From NCBI RefSeq assembly GCF_016595465.1, contig NZ_JAENIK010000001.1:186001-250000 (forward strand): a stretch of 64,000 nt of DNA. The letters run 5' to 3'. Made by a program: the position numbers and the translations under genes. This stretch comes from Luteolibacter yonseiensis. GTDB taxonomy: Bacteria; Verrucomicrobiota; Verrucomicrobiia; Verrucomicrobiales; Akkermansiaceae. This document shows, in pieces, positions 33,382-43,959 of this stretch (positions are counted from its first letter, which is position 1; each line of letters begins with the position of its first letter). The notes under the pieces were generated by a model that worked only from the letters and a program-made list of their open reading frames with translations, was not told the DNA's origin and made no database searches.

Positions 33382-36300
33382 ATGACCAAGAGACCTCTGC
33401 GCCTGCTGCTGGCTGAAGAAAACGATGCGTCCTCCGCACGGATCCTGGAGGCGCTCGCACGCCAGGGGCATGAGCCGGAGTGTGTGCGCGTCTCGAAGGC
33501 CGGGGATTTCCTGGTGGCGCTGGACGAGGGGGATTTCGAAATCATCCTGTGCGGTTATGTCATGTCCGAGTTCGATGTTTTCGTGGCTCTCGAAATTCTC
33601 AAGGCCACGGGGAAGGACATCCCGCTGATCGCGATTTCCGGAAACTTCGGTGAGGAAATAGCGGTGGAGGCCATCCGCCGGGGAGCGGCCGACTATCTGT
33701 TGAAGGACAACCTCACGCGCCTCGGTGCCGCGGTGGAGCGCGAGATCGGCCTGGCGGCGGAGCGGAGGAAAACCGCTGAGAAGCTCCATGCGAGCGAGAC
33801 CCTCCTGCGCATCGCCAGCAATGCCGCGCACATCGGCGGGTGGACCATTGATTTTCCGGAGAACCGCATCACCTGGTCGGACGAGGTCTGTGCGATCCAC
33901 GAGGTGCCTCCCGGGACCTCGCCCGGGATCGAGCAGGCGCTGGATTTCTACGCATCCGAATGGCGTGGGAAGGTGGCGACCGCTTTTGAAAAATGCTTGT
34001 TCGAGGGAGCGCCGTTCGATGACGAGATGGAGATCGTCACCGCCCTCGGGCGGCGCATCTGGGTGCGGACCATCGGCGAGGGGATCCGGGATTCCGCGGG
34101 CGTCGTCACGCGGATCCAGGGCGCGCTGCAGGACATCACCGAAAAGAGGCGGGCCAAGGAGGAGGCCGAGCGGATGGCCCTGCGCCTGAGCACCACCCTG
34201 GAGAGTCTGACAGACGCGTTTTTCACCGTGGATCACGACTGGCGGTTCACCTACATGAACGCACAGGCCGAGCGGATGTTGGGGAGGACCCGCCAGGATC
34301 TGTTGGGGAAGGTGCTGTGGGATGAAATTCCCTGTCCGGCGGAAGATGGTTTCGGCGCGGCATGCCGCCGCGCGATGGCGGAGCAGGTCCCGGTCGAGCT
34401 GGTGGATTTCTATGTTTCCCGCGGCCGGTGGTTCGAGCTCCACGCCCATCCTTCGGTCGAAGGCCTCGCGGTGAGTTTCCACGATGTGACGGAGCGGTTG
34501 CAGTCGGAGGAGCAGCTCAGGATTCTTGAGAACTGCGTCTCCTGCATCAACGACATCGTCATCATCACGGAGGTCAGGCAGCCGGAGGAGGGCGGGCCGC
34601 GCGTGCTGTTCGTGAACGACGCCTTCGTCCGGCACATGGGCTACAGCCGTGCGGAGGTTCTGGGGATATCGCCCCGTTTCCTGCTCGGGCCGCGGACCCA
34701 GGAGGACAGGATCCAGCTCATCCGCGAAGCGGTGGAAAACGGCGAATCCATCCGCACCGAGCTCATCAACTACAAGAAAAACGGCGAGGAGATCTGTCTG
34801 GAGATCGAGATGGTGCCGGTGCTGGACGCCGATGGAAAGCTGACCCATCTCGTGGCGGTCGAGCGGGATGTGACTCAGCGGAAGGCGGAGGAGGAGGCGA
34901 ACCGCGCCGATGAGCTGCGCTACCTCGTCCAGCGCAACGCGCTCATCGCTCTGACGAAAAGCAATGCGAACGACAGTTCGGCGATCCTCACCGCCTTCCG
35001 CCAGATCACCGAGACCTCGGCCAAGACGCTGAACGTCGCGCGGGTGAGCATCTGGCGGTTCACCGAGGACCGGGGAGCCCTCGAGTGCATGGATCTTTTC
35101 CAACTGGATTCCAACGAACACTCGTCCGGGATGGTTCTGGCGGCGGCGGACTACCCGGTTTATTTCAACGGGATCGCCTGCATGGAGCCGATCACCGCCG
35201 TGGACGCGCACACGGACCCCTACACCCGGGATTTTTCAAAGAACTATCTGTCACCGCTGGGCATCGGCGCGATGATGGACGTGCCCATCCACTACAAGAA
35301 CTCGGTCAACCACGTGCTCTGCCTGGAGCATGTCGGTTCGTTCCGGCATTGGACGGATGACGAGAAGACCTTTTCCGTGGCGATCGGAAACCTCATCTCG
35401 CTCGCGCTCGAAAGCACGGAACGCGCCCGCGTGCAGCATGATTTCCTGATGAGCCACCACCGCTTCCAGTCGGTGGCGGCGGCGACCGACGACACGATCT
35501 GGGACTGGAACATCGAGTCGGACACCTTCTGGTGGAACGACGGCCTTTCCAGATTGTTCGGCTGGGAGGAGTCCAACAGCAACCAGTCCACCCAGGTGTG
35601 GATCCGGCAGATCCATCCGGAAGACAGGGACCGTGTCGTGGAGGGGCTGGATGCGGTCATCGCGAACGGGGAGAACCATTGGAAGGACGAGTACCGCTTC
35701 ATCAGCCGGGAGGGGAAGACGTCCTATGTCCTGGACTACGGCCAGGTCATCCGCGACGCGTCGGGCAAGGCCGTCCGGATGGTGGGGGGGATGACGGACC
35801 TCACCGCCAGCAAGGCCGCGCAATGGGAGCTCGACCGCTCCCACCGGGCATTGAGGATGCTGAGCTCGTGCAATGAGATGCTGATCCGCGCCACGTCGGA
35901 AAAGGCGTTGCTTCAGGACGCCTGCCGCATCGCCGTGGAGATCGGCCGCTACCGCATGGCATGGGTGGGCTATGCGATGGATGATGAGAAAAAAACGATT
36001 TTCCCGCTCGCGCATGTCGGTGACGAGTCGGACTACCTGTCGGAAGTGACGCTGACCTGGGCCGGCGGGCACTCGCCGGACAGTGGTCCGGTGGGTCAGG
36101 CGATCCGCAGCGGAGAGCTTGTGGTGGTGGATGACATTCTGGAGAACCCGTCGTTCGACCATTGGCTGGAACCTGCGAAAAAACGCGGTTACCGCAGCGT
36201 GATCTGTCTTCCGCTGCGTGACGGGACCAGGGTCTTCGGCGCGCTCTGCCTCTACGGCACCGAACGGCATCCGGAGGTGGCGGACGAGCTCAAGCTGCTG

Positions 36301-38343
36301 CTGGACATGGCGAACGACCTCGCCTTCGGCATCGGCAACATCCGCAACCGCGAGGAACGCCAGCGCACGCAGGAGGTCGTGGTCAAGGTGGCCCAGGCGG
36401 TCTCGAGCGGGACGGGCGCGGAGTTTTTCAAACTGCTCACGCACAACATGGTCGAGGCGCTGGGTGCGAAATGCGGGCTGATCGGACGACATAACGCGAA
36501 CGAGAACTCGATCGAAACCCTGTCTTATGTGTTTGAAGGCCGGCTGGAGGACAACTTCCGCTACGACCTCGACGGGACGCCCTGCGAGAATGTCGCGGAG
36601 GGTGAGATCTGCGTGATCGAAAAAGACGTGCAGGGATTGTTTCCAATGGACCACGTCCTGGTGGAGCTTGGCATCGAATCCTATGCCGGGATTCCCTTGT
36701 TCCACCAGTCCGGGCAGGTGGCCGGCATCATGATGGTGATGTTTTCCAATCCGCTGGAGGATACCGCGCTGGTGCAGTCGACCCTGCAGATCTTCGCCGC
36801 GCGGGCCGCTTCGGAACTGGACCGCCAGCAGGCGGATGCCCGGATCCGCGAGCAGGCCTCGCTGCTGGACAAGGCGCAGGACGCCATCCTCGTGCGGAAC
36901 CTCGATCACAAGATCACCTTCTGGAACAAGAGCGCGGAGCGATTGTATGGCTGGACCGCGGAAGAGGCGGTCGGACGGCCGGTGCAGGAACTGCATTTCA
37001 AGGACCAGGCGGCGTTCCTCAAGGCCCACGAACAAACCCTGAGACTGGGCGAGTGGGTGGGGGAGATCACCCAGGTGGACAAGTCCGGCCGCGATCTCAC
37101 CATCGAGGGCCGCTGGACGCTGGTTCGCGACGCCAACGGCGAGCCGGAAAGCGTCTTCGTCATCAACACCGACATTTCGGAACACCGCAAGCTGGAGCAG
37201 CAGTTCCTCCGCGCCCAGCGGCTGGAAAGCATCGGGACGCTCGCCGGCGGGATCGCCCACGACCTGAACAACATCCTCGCACCCATCTCGATGGCCGCCG
37301 AACTGTTGAAGATGTCCGTCTCCGACCCGCGCTCCGCGGAGCTGCTCAGGACCATCGCCAGCAGCGCCAAGCGCGGCGCGGACATGGTGGGCCAGGTCCT
37401 GTCGTTCTCCCGTGGCATGGACAGCCAGCGGGTGGAGGTCCATCCGCGCAAGCTCATCCTCGAGGTCGAGGCGATCCTCCGGGACACCTTCCTCAAGCGC
37501 ATCCGGCTCGAGGCCGTCGCCCCCCGCGAGCTCTGGACCATCCATGGAGACCAGACGCAGCTCCACCAGGTCATCCTCAACCTCTGTCTCAACGCGCGCG
37601 ACGCCATCGCCGGGAGCGGGAGGATTTCCATCCGGGCGGACAATGTCATCATCGATGAAAGCTTCGCCGCCATGAATCTGGAGGCGAAGGAGGGGGCGCA
37701 TGTCTGCATCCAGGTGGAGGATTCGGGAGCCGGCATTCCTCCGGAAATCCTGGAAAAGATCTTCGATCCGTTCTTCACCACCAAATCCGTCGGCAAGGGA
37801 ACCGGACTCGGACTCTCCACCTCGCTGGCGATCGTCAGGAGCCACGGCGGGTTCATCCGGACGGTGAGCCAGCCGGGCGAGGGGACCACCATGAAGGTCT
37901 ATCTGCCGGCGCGGCAGGACCTGGACGACTCCGTGCTTGCGGTGAACCATTCCGAACAACCGCGCGGCCATGGAGAGATGGTCCTCATCGTGGACGACGA
38001 GATGTCCATCCGCCAGATCACCCAGCAGACCCTTGAAACCTTCGGCTACCGCACGTTGCTCGCCGAGAATGGAGATGAGGCGATTTCCGAATACGCCCTC
38101 CACCAGTCCGAGATCAGCGTGGTTCTCACGGACATGATGATGCCGGTCATGGATGGTTCCGCCACCATCGAGCTGCTCATGAGGATCAACCCCTCGGTCC
38201 GGATCATCGCCACCAGCGGCATCACCGCGAACCGCGAGCTCGCGGCCACCGCGGGTGCGGGCGTGAGGGATTTCCTGCAGAAGCCCTATTCCGCCGAGAC
38301 CTTGCTGAAGTGCCTGAAGCGCGTGTTGTCGGAGGTGGATTGA
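33382..38343 (+). CDS. Giant hybrid sensor histidine kinase with five PAS, three GAF and two receiver domains
   Basis: The start ATG 33382 (MTKRPLRLLLAEEND) gives 1653 residues with no membrane segment. The order is: a receiver-like domain (1-125) whose phosphoacceptor position reads CGY (Gly58 in place of Asp), three PAS domains (about 145-500), GAF (520-690), PAS (700-815), two GAF domains (830-1150) and PAS (1155-1270). HisKA follows with the H-box GGIAHDLNNIL (His1293), then a HATPase domain and a C-terminal receiver with intact Asp1584 (LTDMMMP). It should sense cytoplasmic ligands or redox state and pass phosphate to its own C-terminal receiver and to the NtrC-like regulator 71 bp downstream. 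Domain borders are approximate. Confidence 0.85.
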   Translation: MTKRPLRLLLAEENDASSARILEALARQGHEPECVRVSKAGDFLVALDEGDFEIILCGYVMSEFDVFVALEILKATGKDIPLIAISGNFGEEIAVEAIRRGAADYLLKDNLTRLGAAVEREIGLAAERRKTAEKLHASETLLRIASNAAHIGGWTIDFPENRITWSDEVCAIHEVPPGTSPGIEQALDFYASEWRGKVATAFEKCLFEGAPFDDEMEIVTALGRRIWVRTIGEGIRDSAGVVTRIQGALQDITEKRRAKEEAERMALRLSTTLESLTDAFFTVDHDWRFTYMNAQAERMLGRTRQDLLGKVLWDEIPCPAEDGFGAACRRAMAEQVPVELVDFYVSRGRWFELHAHPSVEGLAVSFHDVTERLQSEEQLRILENCVSCINDIVIITEVRQPEEGGPRVLFVNDAFVRHMGYSRAEVLGISPRFLLGPRTQEDRIQLIREAVENGESIRTELINYKKNGEEICLEIEMVPVLDADGKLTHLVAVERDVTQRKAEEEANRADELRYLVQRNALIALTKSNANDSSAILTAFRQITETSAKTLNVARVSIWRFTEDRGALECMDLFQLDSNEHSSGMVLAAADYPVYFNGIACMEPITAVDAHTDPYTRDFSKNYLSPLGIGAMMDVPIHYKNSVNHVLCLEHVGSFRHWTDDEKTFSVAIGNLISLALESTERARVQHDFLMSHHRFQSVAAATDDTIWDWNIESDTFWWNDGLSRLFGWEESNSNQSTQVWIRQIHPEDRDRVVEGLDAVIANGENHWKDEYRFISREGKTSYVLDYGQVIRDASGKAVRMVGGMTDLTASKAAQWELDRSHRALRMLSSCNEMLIRATSEKALLQDACRIAVEIGRYRMAWVGYAMDDEKKTIFPLAHVGDESDYLSEVTLTWAGGHSPDSGPVGQAIRSGELVVVDDILENPSFDHWLEPAKKRGYRSVICLPLRDGTRVFGALCLYGTERHPEVADELKLLLDMANDLAFGIGNIRNREERQRTQEVVVKVAQAVSSGTGAEFFKLLTHNMVEALGAKCGLIGRHNANENSIETLSYVFEGRLEDNFRYDLDGTPCENVAEGEICVIEKDVQGLFPMDHVLVELGIESYAGIPLFHQSGQVAGIMMVMFSNPLEDTALVQSTLQIFAARAASELDRQQADARIREQASLLDKAQDAILVRNLDHKITFWNKSAERLYGWTAEEAVGRPVQELHFKDQAAFLKAHEQTLRLGEWVGEITQVDKSGRDLTIEGRWTLVRDANGEPESVFVINTDISEHRKLEQQFLRAQRLESIGTLAGGIAHDLNNILAPISMAAELLKMSVSDPRSAELLRTIASSAKRGADMVGQVLSFSRGMDSQRVEVHPRKLILEVEAILRDTFLKRIRLEAVAPRELWTIHGDQTQLHQVILNLCLNARDAIAGSGRISIRADNVIIDESFAAMNLEAKEGAHVCIQVEDSGAGIPPEILEKIFDPFFTTKSVGKGTGLGLSTSLAIVRSHGGFIRTVSQPGEGTTMKVYLPARQDLDDSVLAVNHSEQPRGHGEMVLIVDDEMSIRQITQQTLETFGYRTLLAENGDEAISEYALHQSEISVVLTDMMMPVMDGSATIELLMRINPSVRIIATSGITANRELAATAGAGVRDFLQKPYSAETLLKCLKRVLSEVD

Positions 38344-38414
38344 TTTTCCGGAACAAGTTCAATCTTGCTTACTCCGCCGGTTCCTCTGAAATTCGTCCGC
38401 AGCTTCCCTTCCTG

Positions 38415-39776
<1,362 letters not shown>

Positions 39777-41981
39777 TTAGCCCTTCTTCCTGGTGATCGC
39801 CACGGCGCATGCCTTGTAGTTCGGCTGGCGCGAGTGGGGGTCGAACGCGGAGTGCGTGAGCTGGTTCACCTGTCTGTAGTGCATCGGCATGAACACCTGG
39901 CCGCGCTGGACCGTCGGTGCGACATAGACGGCCGCCTCGATGTCGCCGCGCCGCGAGCGGATGTTCACAACATCTCCATCCTTCACCCCGAGCTTGCGGG
40001 CGTCCGCGGGATGGATCTCCAGGTAGATATGCTCGGGGTAGAGCTTTCTCAGGATGTCGGATTTTCCGGTCCGCGTCTGGGTGTGCCACTGGCTGCTGGT
40101 GCCCCGTCCGGTGAGCAGCGTGTAAGGGAACTCGAAGTCCGGCGGCTCGGGCAGGTCGGCGGGTGGCGAGAAAAGGAGCCTGGCCTTCTTGTCAGGAGTG
40201 TGGAAAACGCCATCCTCGAACAAACGGCGCGATTGCAGGTTCGCGACCTGGGAAACCTCCGATCCTTTCGGAAAGGGCCACTGCACGCCGCCGAGCCTGT
40301 CGATCATGGCATAATCCTCGATGCCGGTGATGTCGCAGGGACGATCCTTGGTGAGATCGCGCAGGAGCTTGAAGGCGGCTTCCGGATGGGTCCACTCCGA
40401 GAACAGATCGCCACAACCCCACGAATGGGCGATGAGGCGGAAGATCCGGAAATCCGAGAGGGCCAGGCCCGGAGCCCTTCTCACCGCCTTCAGCGTGCCG
40501 ATCCTTCGTTCCGAGTTGATGAAGCATCCATCCTTCTCGCCCCAGCCCGCGGCCGGCAGCACCAGGTCCGCGACCTGCGCGCTCTCGGTGGTGCGGTACA
40601 TGTCCTGCACCACCAGGAATTCCAGCTTCTCGCGCAGGGCGGCGAGGCGTCCGGAGTTGATCCACGAGTGGAAGGGATTCGTGGCGACGATCCACAGGCC
40701 CTTGATTTTTCCCGATTCCGCGGCGGCCAGGATTTCATCATACGCCATCGAGTATTCGGACGGGATGTTTTCGACGGGAATGCCCAGTCCTTGCGCAACC
40801 TTTTCGCGGTGTGCGGCGTTTGAGAAATCATGTCCGCCGACCAGCGAGGTCGTGTTGGAGAACAGGCGGGAGCCCATCGCGTTGCATTGGCCGGTGATCG
40901 AGTTCGGGCCGGTGCCGGGCTTGCCGATGTTTCCCGTGATGAGGCACAGGTTGATAATCGCCTGCGCGGTCCTGACTCCTTCGTGGGATTGGTTCACTCC
41001 CATGGTCCACCACCAGGATACCCGCTTGTCGGGATCCGACACGGTGCGGGCGAGGGCTTCGATCGTCTCCACCGTCTGGCCGGTGCGCCCGGCCATGGCG
41101 GCGGGGGAGTAGTCCTTGAGGAATCCGGCGAACTCCGCGAAGCCCTCGGTATTCGCCAGTGATTTCTCATCCACCCGCCCGTCGCGGATGATGCAGTGGG
41201 CGAGCGCGTAAAGCAGTGCCAGATCGCCCTTCGGCTTGAGCGCGATGTGCCGGGTCGCCGCCTGGGCGGTTTCCGTCGCCCGGGGGTCGATGACGATGAT
41301 GTCCGGGTTCCGCTGGTTCCGCATCACCCGCTGCCACAGGATGGGATGGGCGATGCACAGATTCGCCCCGACGAGCACGATGACGTCTGACTCCTCGAAA
41401 TCCGCATAAGTGGCGGGTGGCGCGTCGAAGCCGAAGGATTGTTTGTAGGCCGTCACCGCCGTGGCCATGCACTGGCGGGTGTTCGCATCGCAATGCAGGA
41501 AGCCCATCCCGAACTTGAACAGGCAGCCGAGCAGGGACATTTCCTCGAAAGGGATCTGCCCGGTGGAAAGGAACGCCACCGAATCGCGTCCGTGCTTTTC
41601 CCGGATGCCCTTCAGCCGTGTGGTGAAGGTGTCCAGCGCCGTCGCCCAATCCGTCTCGACGAGATTTCCCGCGGCGTCGCGCAGGAGCGGAGCGGTCGCG
41701 CGGTCCGGGGAATCCAGCGGGTCGAGCGCCTGCCAGCCTTTCGGGCAGGCCATGCCGAGGTTCACCGGGTATCCCGCCTGCGGACTCAGGTTGATGGCTT
41801 CGCCGTTTTCGTCCAAGTGGATCTTCAACTGGCAGCCGGTCGCGCAGTAGCCGCAGATGGAGGTGGCCGCGGAGCTCGGCATCAGGCGCGAGGGGATTTT
41901 CCCCAGGCCGAAGTGGCCGGGTTCCTGCACCAGGTCGCGGGTGAGGGGACCGGTGTGTTGCTTGAGAAATCGCGTGAGCAT
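39777..41981 (-). CDS. nasA: Assimilatory nitrate reductase catalytic subunit (NasA/NarB type)
   Basis: From ATG 41981 the protein has 734 residues. The [4Fe-4S] cysteines are Cys43, Cys46, Cys50 and Cys79 ([16 protein letters not shown]). The molybdenum-binding region shows the nitrate reductase signature [17 protein letters not shown], where the cysteine is the likely Mo ligand. There are typical molybdopterin segments [13 protein letters not shown] and [17 protein letters not shown]. No signal peptide and no C-terminal [2Fe-2S] domain are present, which fits a cytoplasmic ferredoxin- or flavodoxin-linked enzyme. It reduces nitrate to nitrite for assimilation. No nitrite reductase or transporter is in the window. 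Regulation by the convergent NtrC-type system is a reasonable guess. Confidence 0.85.
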   Translation of the reverse strand: MLTRFLKQHTGPLTRDLVQEPGHFGLGKIPSRLMPSSAATSICGYCATGCQLKIHLDENGEAINLSPQAGYPVNLGMACPKGWQALDPLDSPDRATAPLLRDAAGNLVETDWATALDTFTTRLKGIREKHGRDSVAFLSTGQIPFEEMSLLGCLFKFGMGFLHCDANTRQCMATAVTAYKQSFGFDAPPATYADFEESDVIVLVGANLCIAHPILWQRVMRNQRNPDIIVIDPRATETAQAATRHIALKPKGDLALLYALAHCIIRDGRVDEKSLANTEGFAEFAGFLKDYSPAAMAGRTGQTVETIEALARTVSDPDKRVSWWWTMGVNQSHEGVRTAQAIINLCLITGNIGKPGTGPNSITGQCNAMGSRLFSNTTSLVGGHDFSNAAHREKVAQGLGIPVENIPSEYSMAYDEILAAAESGKIKGLWIVATNPFHSWINSGRLAALREKLEFLVVQDMYRTTESAQVADLVLPAAGWGEKDGCFINSERRIGTLKAVRRAPGLALSDFRIFRLIAHSWGCGDLFSEWTHPEAAFKLLRDLTKDRPCDITGIEDYAMIDRLGGVQWPFPKGSEVSQVANLQSRRLFEDGVFHTPDKKARLLFSPPADLPEPPDFEFPYTLLTGRGTSSQWHTQTRTGKSDILRKLYPEHIYLEIHPADARKLGVKDGDVVNIRSRRGDIEAAVYVAPTVQRGQVFMPMHYRQVNQLTHSAFDPHSRQPNYKACAVAITRKKG

Positions 41982-42185
41982 CAGGAAAACAATGGGAGCC
42001 GGACGCAGGATAGCATGCGGCGTGCGAACTCCCACGATCAATCCGGCCCCGGTCCCGGAGATTTCTCATGAATGGCATGAAATCCGTTCACTGCGGAATC
42101 CGCCCGCTGCGGCGGACCGGCATCGTCGCATCCGGATGAATCAATCTTTGACGTGTGGTGTGGGTTCGGCAGGATTCGGTTGTCG

Positions 42186-43490
42186 ATGACTCCCACCTCC
42201 CGTCTGCTGTTGCTTTCCTCGTTGTGGCTTTTGCTGGCGGCGGTGGCCTCCGCGCTGCCCGTTCTGACGGGGCCGTGGCTGTGGCTCGGGGTGGCCGGGG
42301 CGGCGGTGGTGCTGGTGGACGGAGGCCTGGCCTGGTTGCGGAAACCCTTGGAAATCCGGCGGCGGCTGCCGGGACGCTTCGCGCTTGGCGAGGCCGGCGA
42401 GGTCAGGATCACCCTGAGAAACGACAGCCGCTCCGCCGCGAAGCTGGAGATCCATGACGGCATCCCGCAGAAGTCGGCGGCTCCATCGCTGCCTTGGACG
42501 GGCGTGGTGCCGGCCAATCGCGAGATCCGGGTGTTTTATCCCGTCACCCTGACGGAACGCGGGATGGTGGTTTTCACCAGGCTTCATGCCCGCCGTTTCT
42601 CCCCGCTCGGCTTCTGGACGCGGCGGTCCCTGCACCTGGCGGACGAGCCGGTGAAGGTGTATCCCAACTACGAGCCGGTGATCCGCTTCGCCCTGCTGGC
42701 GATGAAGCATCGGGAAAATCCCATGGGAATCGTGCGACGCCCCAGGGCGGGTTCCAGCCGGGACTTCCATCAGCTGCGGGATTACCGGGACGGCGATCCG
42801 CTGGGGCAGATCGATTGGAAGGCATCCTCGCGGCGGCAGATGCTGATCAGCCGGGACTATCAGGAGCAGAGGAACCAGTCGGTGGTGTTCCTGCTGGATA
42901 CCGGACGGCGGATGCGTGCCATGGACGGCGATCTGCCGCAGTTCGACCACGTGTTGAACGCCATCCTGCTCGTCGCGCATGTGGCGTTGAAACAGGGCGA
43001 CCATGTGGCGGTGAAATCCTTCGGCGGCTCGGACCGCTGGCTGGCACCGGTCAAGGGAGCCCATGCCATGCCGGTCCTCCTCAACCATTTGTATGATTAT
43101 CAAACCACGGCCGCTCCGAGCGACTTCGCCGGAGCGGTGGAGAAACTGATGGCGCGGCAACGCCGCCGGTCGCTGGTGATCCTGCTGACCAACCTGCGGG
43201 GTGAGGACGGCAAGGAGCTGGTGCCCGCCTTGCAGGTTCTGAAATCCAAGCACCTCGTGATGCTGGCGAGCATGCGGGAGCGGGTGGTGGAGGACATCGC
43301 AGCCACACCGGTGGAATCGTTCTCCTCTGCGCTTCAGTTCCTTGCGACGGATCGCTACATGCAGGAACGGCGGGAAATCCTCGCCACCCTGGGCTCGCTC
43401 GGCGTGCTCACGCTGGACTCCACCGCGCAGGAACTCGCCGTGGCGCTGGCGAACTCCTATTTCGACATCAAGGCGGCGGGCAGGATCTGA
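42186..43490 (+). CDS. DUF58 domain protein
   Basis: From ATG 42186 the protein has 434 residues with two N-terminal transmembrane segments (LLLLSSLWLLLAAVASALPV and LWLGVAGAAVVLVDG). The DUF58 core follows, with the signature GSSRDFHQLRDYRDGDPLGQIDWKASSRR near residue 195. A vWA-like domain with VVFLLDTGRRM (MIDAS-like DxGxx) comes after it. DUF58 proteins usually sit beside MoxR AAA+ ATPases and BatA proteins and may act in envelope complex maturation. No MoxR gene is adjacent here, so this is an orphan or works with genes elsewhere. It is divergent from nasA. Confidence 0.8.
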   Translation: MTPTSRLLLLSSLWLLLAAVASALPVLTGPWLWLGVAGAAVVLVDGGLAWLRKPLEIRRRLPGRFALGEAGEVRITLRNDSRSAAKLEIHDGIPQKSAAPSLPWTGVVPANREIRVFYPVTLTERGMVVFTRLHARRFSPLGFWTRRSLHLADEPVKVYPNYEPVIRFALLAMKHRENPMGIVRRPRAGSSRDFHQLRDYRDGDPLGQIDWKASSRRQMLISRDYQEQRNQSVVFLLDTGRRMRAMDGDLPQFDHVLNAILLVAHVALKQGDHVAVKSFGGSDRWLAPVKGAHAMPVLLNHLYDYQTTAAPSDFAGAVEKLMARQRRRSLVILLTNLRGEDGKELVPALQVLKSKHLVMLASMRERVVEDIAATPVESFSSALQFLATDRYMQERREILATLGSLGVLTLDSTAQELAVALANSYFDIKAAGRI

Positions 43491-43502
43491 TCTGAAAAGA
43501 TC

Positions 43503-43633
43503 ACGCGATCACGGAATGGCAATATCGCCGCCATCTGCCAGGATCTCCTTCGTAAGGGATAGCAACAACAGCCCCCCCCATAGGGCACGCGGGCGTCGGA
43601 GTTAAGGGACCGACGCCCGCGTTCATTTTCAGG
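43503..43633. repeat. Structured 132-bp repeat, copy A
   Basis: It begins ACGCGATCACGG and ends CATTTTCAGG. A perfect 11-bp hairpin (43589-43620, GCGGGCGTCGG and CCGACGCCCGC, loop AGTTAAGGGA) lies in the 3' part, after the blocks CGTAAGGGATAGCA and ACAACAGCCCCCC. Copy B shares these blocks exactly. The paired stem and conserved loop suggest an RNA or a single-stranded DNA recognition element. Confidence 0.8.
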
Positions 43634-43712
43634 CCTGTCATCCCGTTTGCGACCGGCGTTGTTGGTCCCTGAACACCTGCCGGAAACGGGGTGTATACGT
43701 AAAATGAGGCCT

Positions 43713-43844
43713 ACGCGATCGCGGTATGGCGGAATGTCGAAATCGTGCCACGATATTTCTCGTAAGGGATAGCACAACAACAGCCCCCCAAAGGGCCACC
43801 GCGGGCGTCGGAGTTAAGGGACCGACGCCCGTGGTCATTTTCAG
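43713..43844. repeat. Structured 132-bp repeat, copy B
   Basis: The same element as at 43503: ACGCGATCGCGG at the start, CGTAAGGGATAGCA and ACAACAGCCCCCC in the middle, hairpin CGGGCGTCGG/CCGACGCCCG at 43802-43831, TCATTTTCAG at the end. The first 55 bases diverge from copy A while the hairpin half is nearly identical. Confidence 0.8.
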
Positions 43845-43947
43845 CCCCTGACGGCAGGTTTTTCAAGATCTTCACGGTCAGTGGATTGCCTTCGTAGAAG
43901 CCGTGACCCGGGTGGCGGTGTTCCGCCGACAGCTTTCGATTTTATAA

Positions 43948-43959
43948 GTCCTATAGGAC
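43948..43959. repeat. Perfect 12-bp palindrome next to recQ
   Basis: GTCCTATAGGAC is a perfect palindrome immediately after the recQ stop codon. It resembles the longer palindrome at 29758-29780. Confidence 0.6.

Larger units (their letters stand above)
43491..43959. other. 469-bp gene-free region with two 132-bp direct repeats
   Basis: No credible gene lies between the DUF58 gene and recQ. The stretch holds two copies of a structured repeat (43503-43633 and 43713-43844) separated by 79 bp, and a palindrome next to the recQ stop codon. Short minus-strand ORFs across the repeats lack ribosome binding sites and look like chance. Confidence 0.7.

Noticed and set aside
33154-38103. Long minus-strand ORFs opposite the hybrid kinase
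   Set aside because: The plus strand encodes clear PAS, GAF, HisKA and receiver domains across the whole interval; the minus-strand frames are arginine- and histidine-rich shadows.
43457-43838. Short minus-strand ORFs across the 132-bp repeats
   Set aside because: They have no ribosome binding site and repeat only because the DNA repeat does; the conserved unit is the hairpin, not a reading frame.
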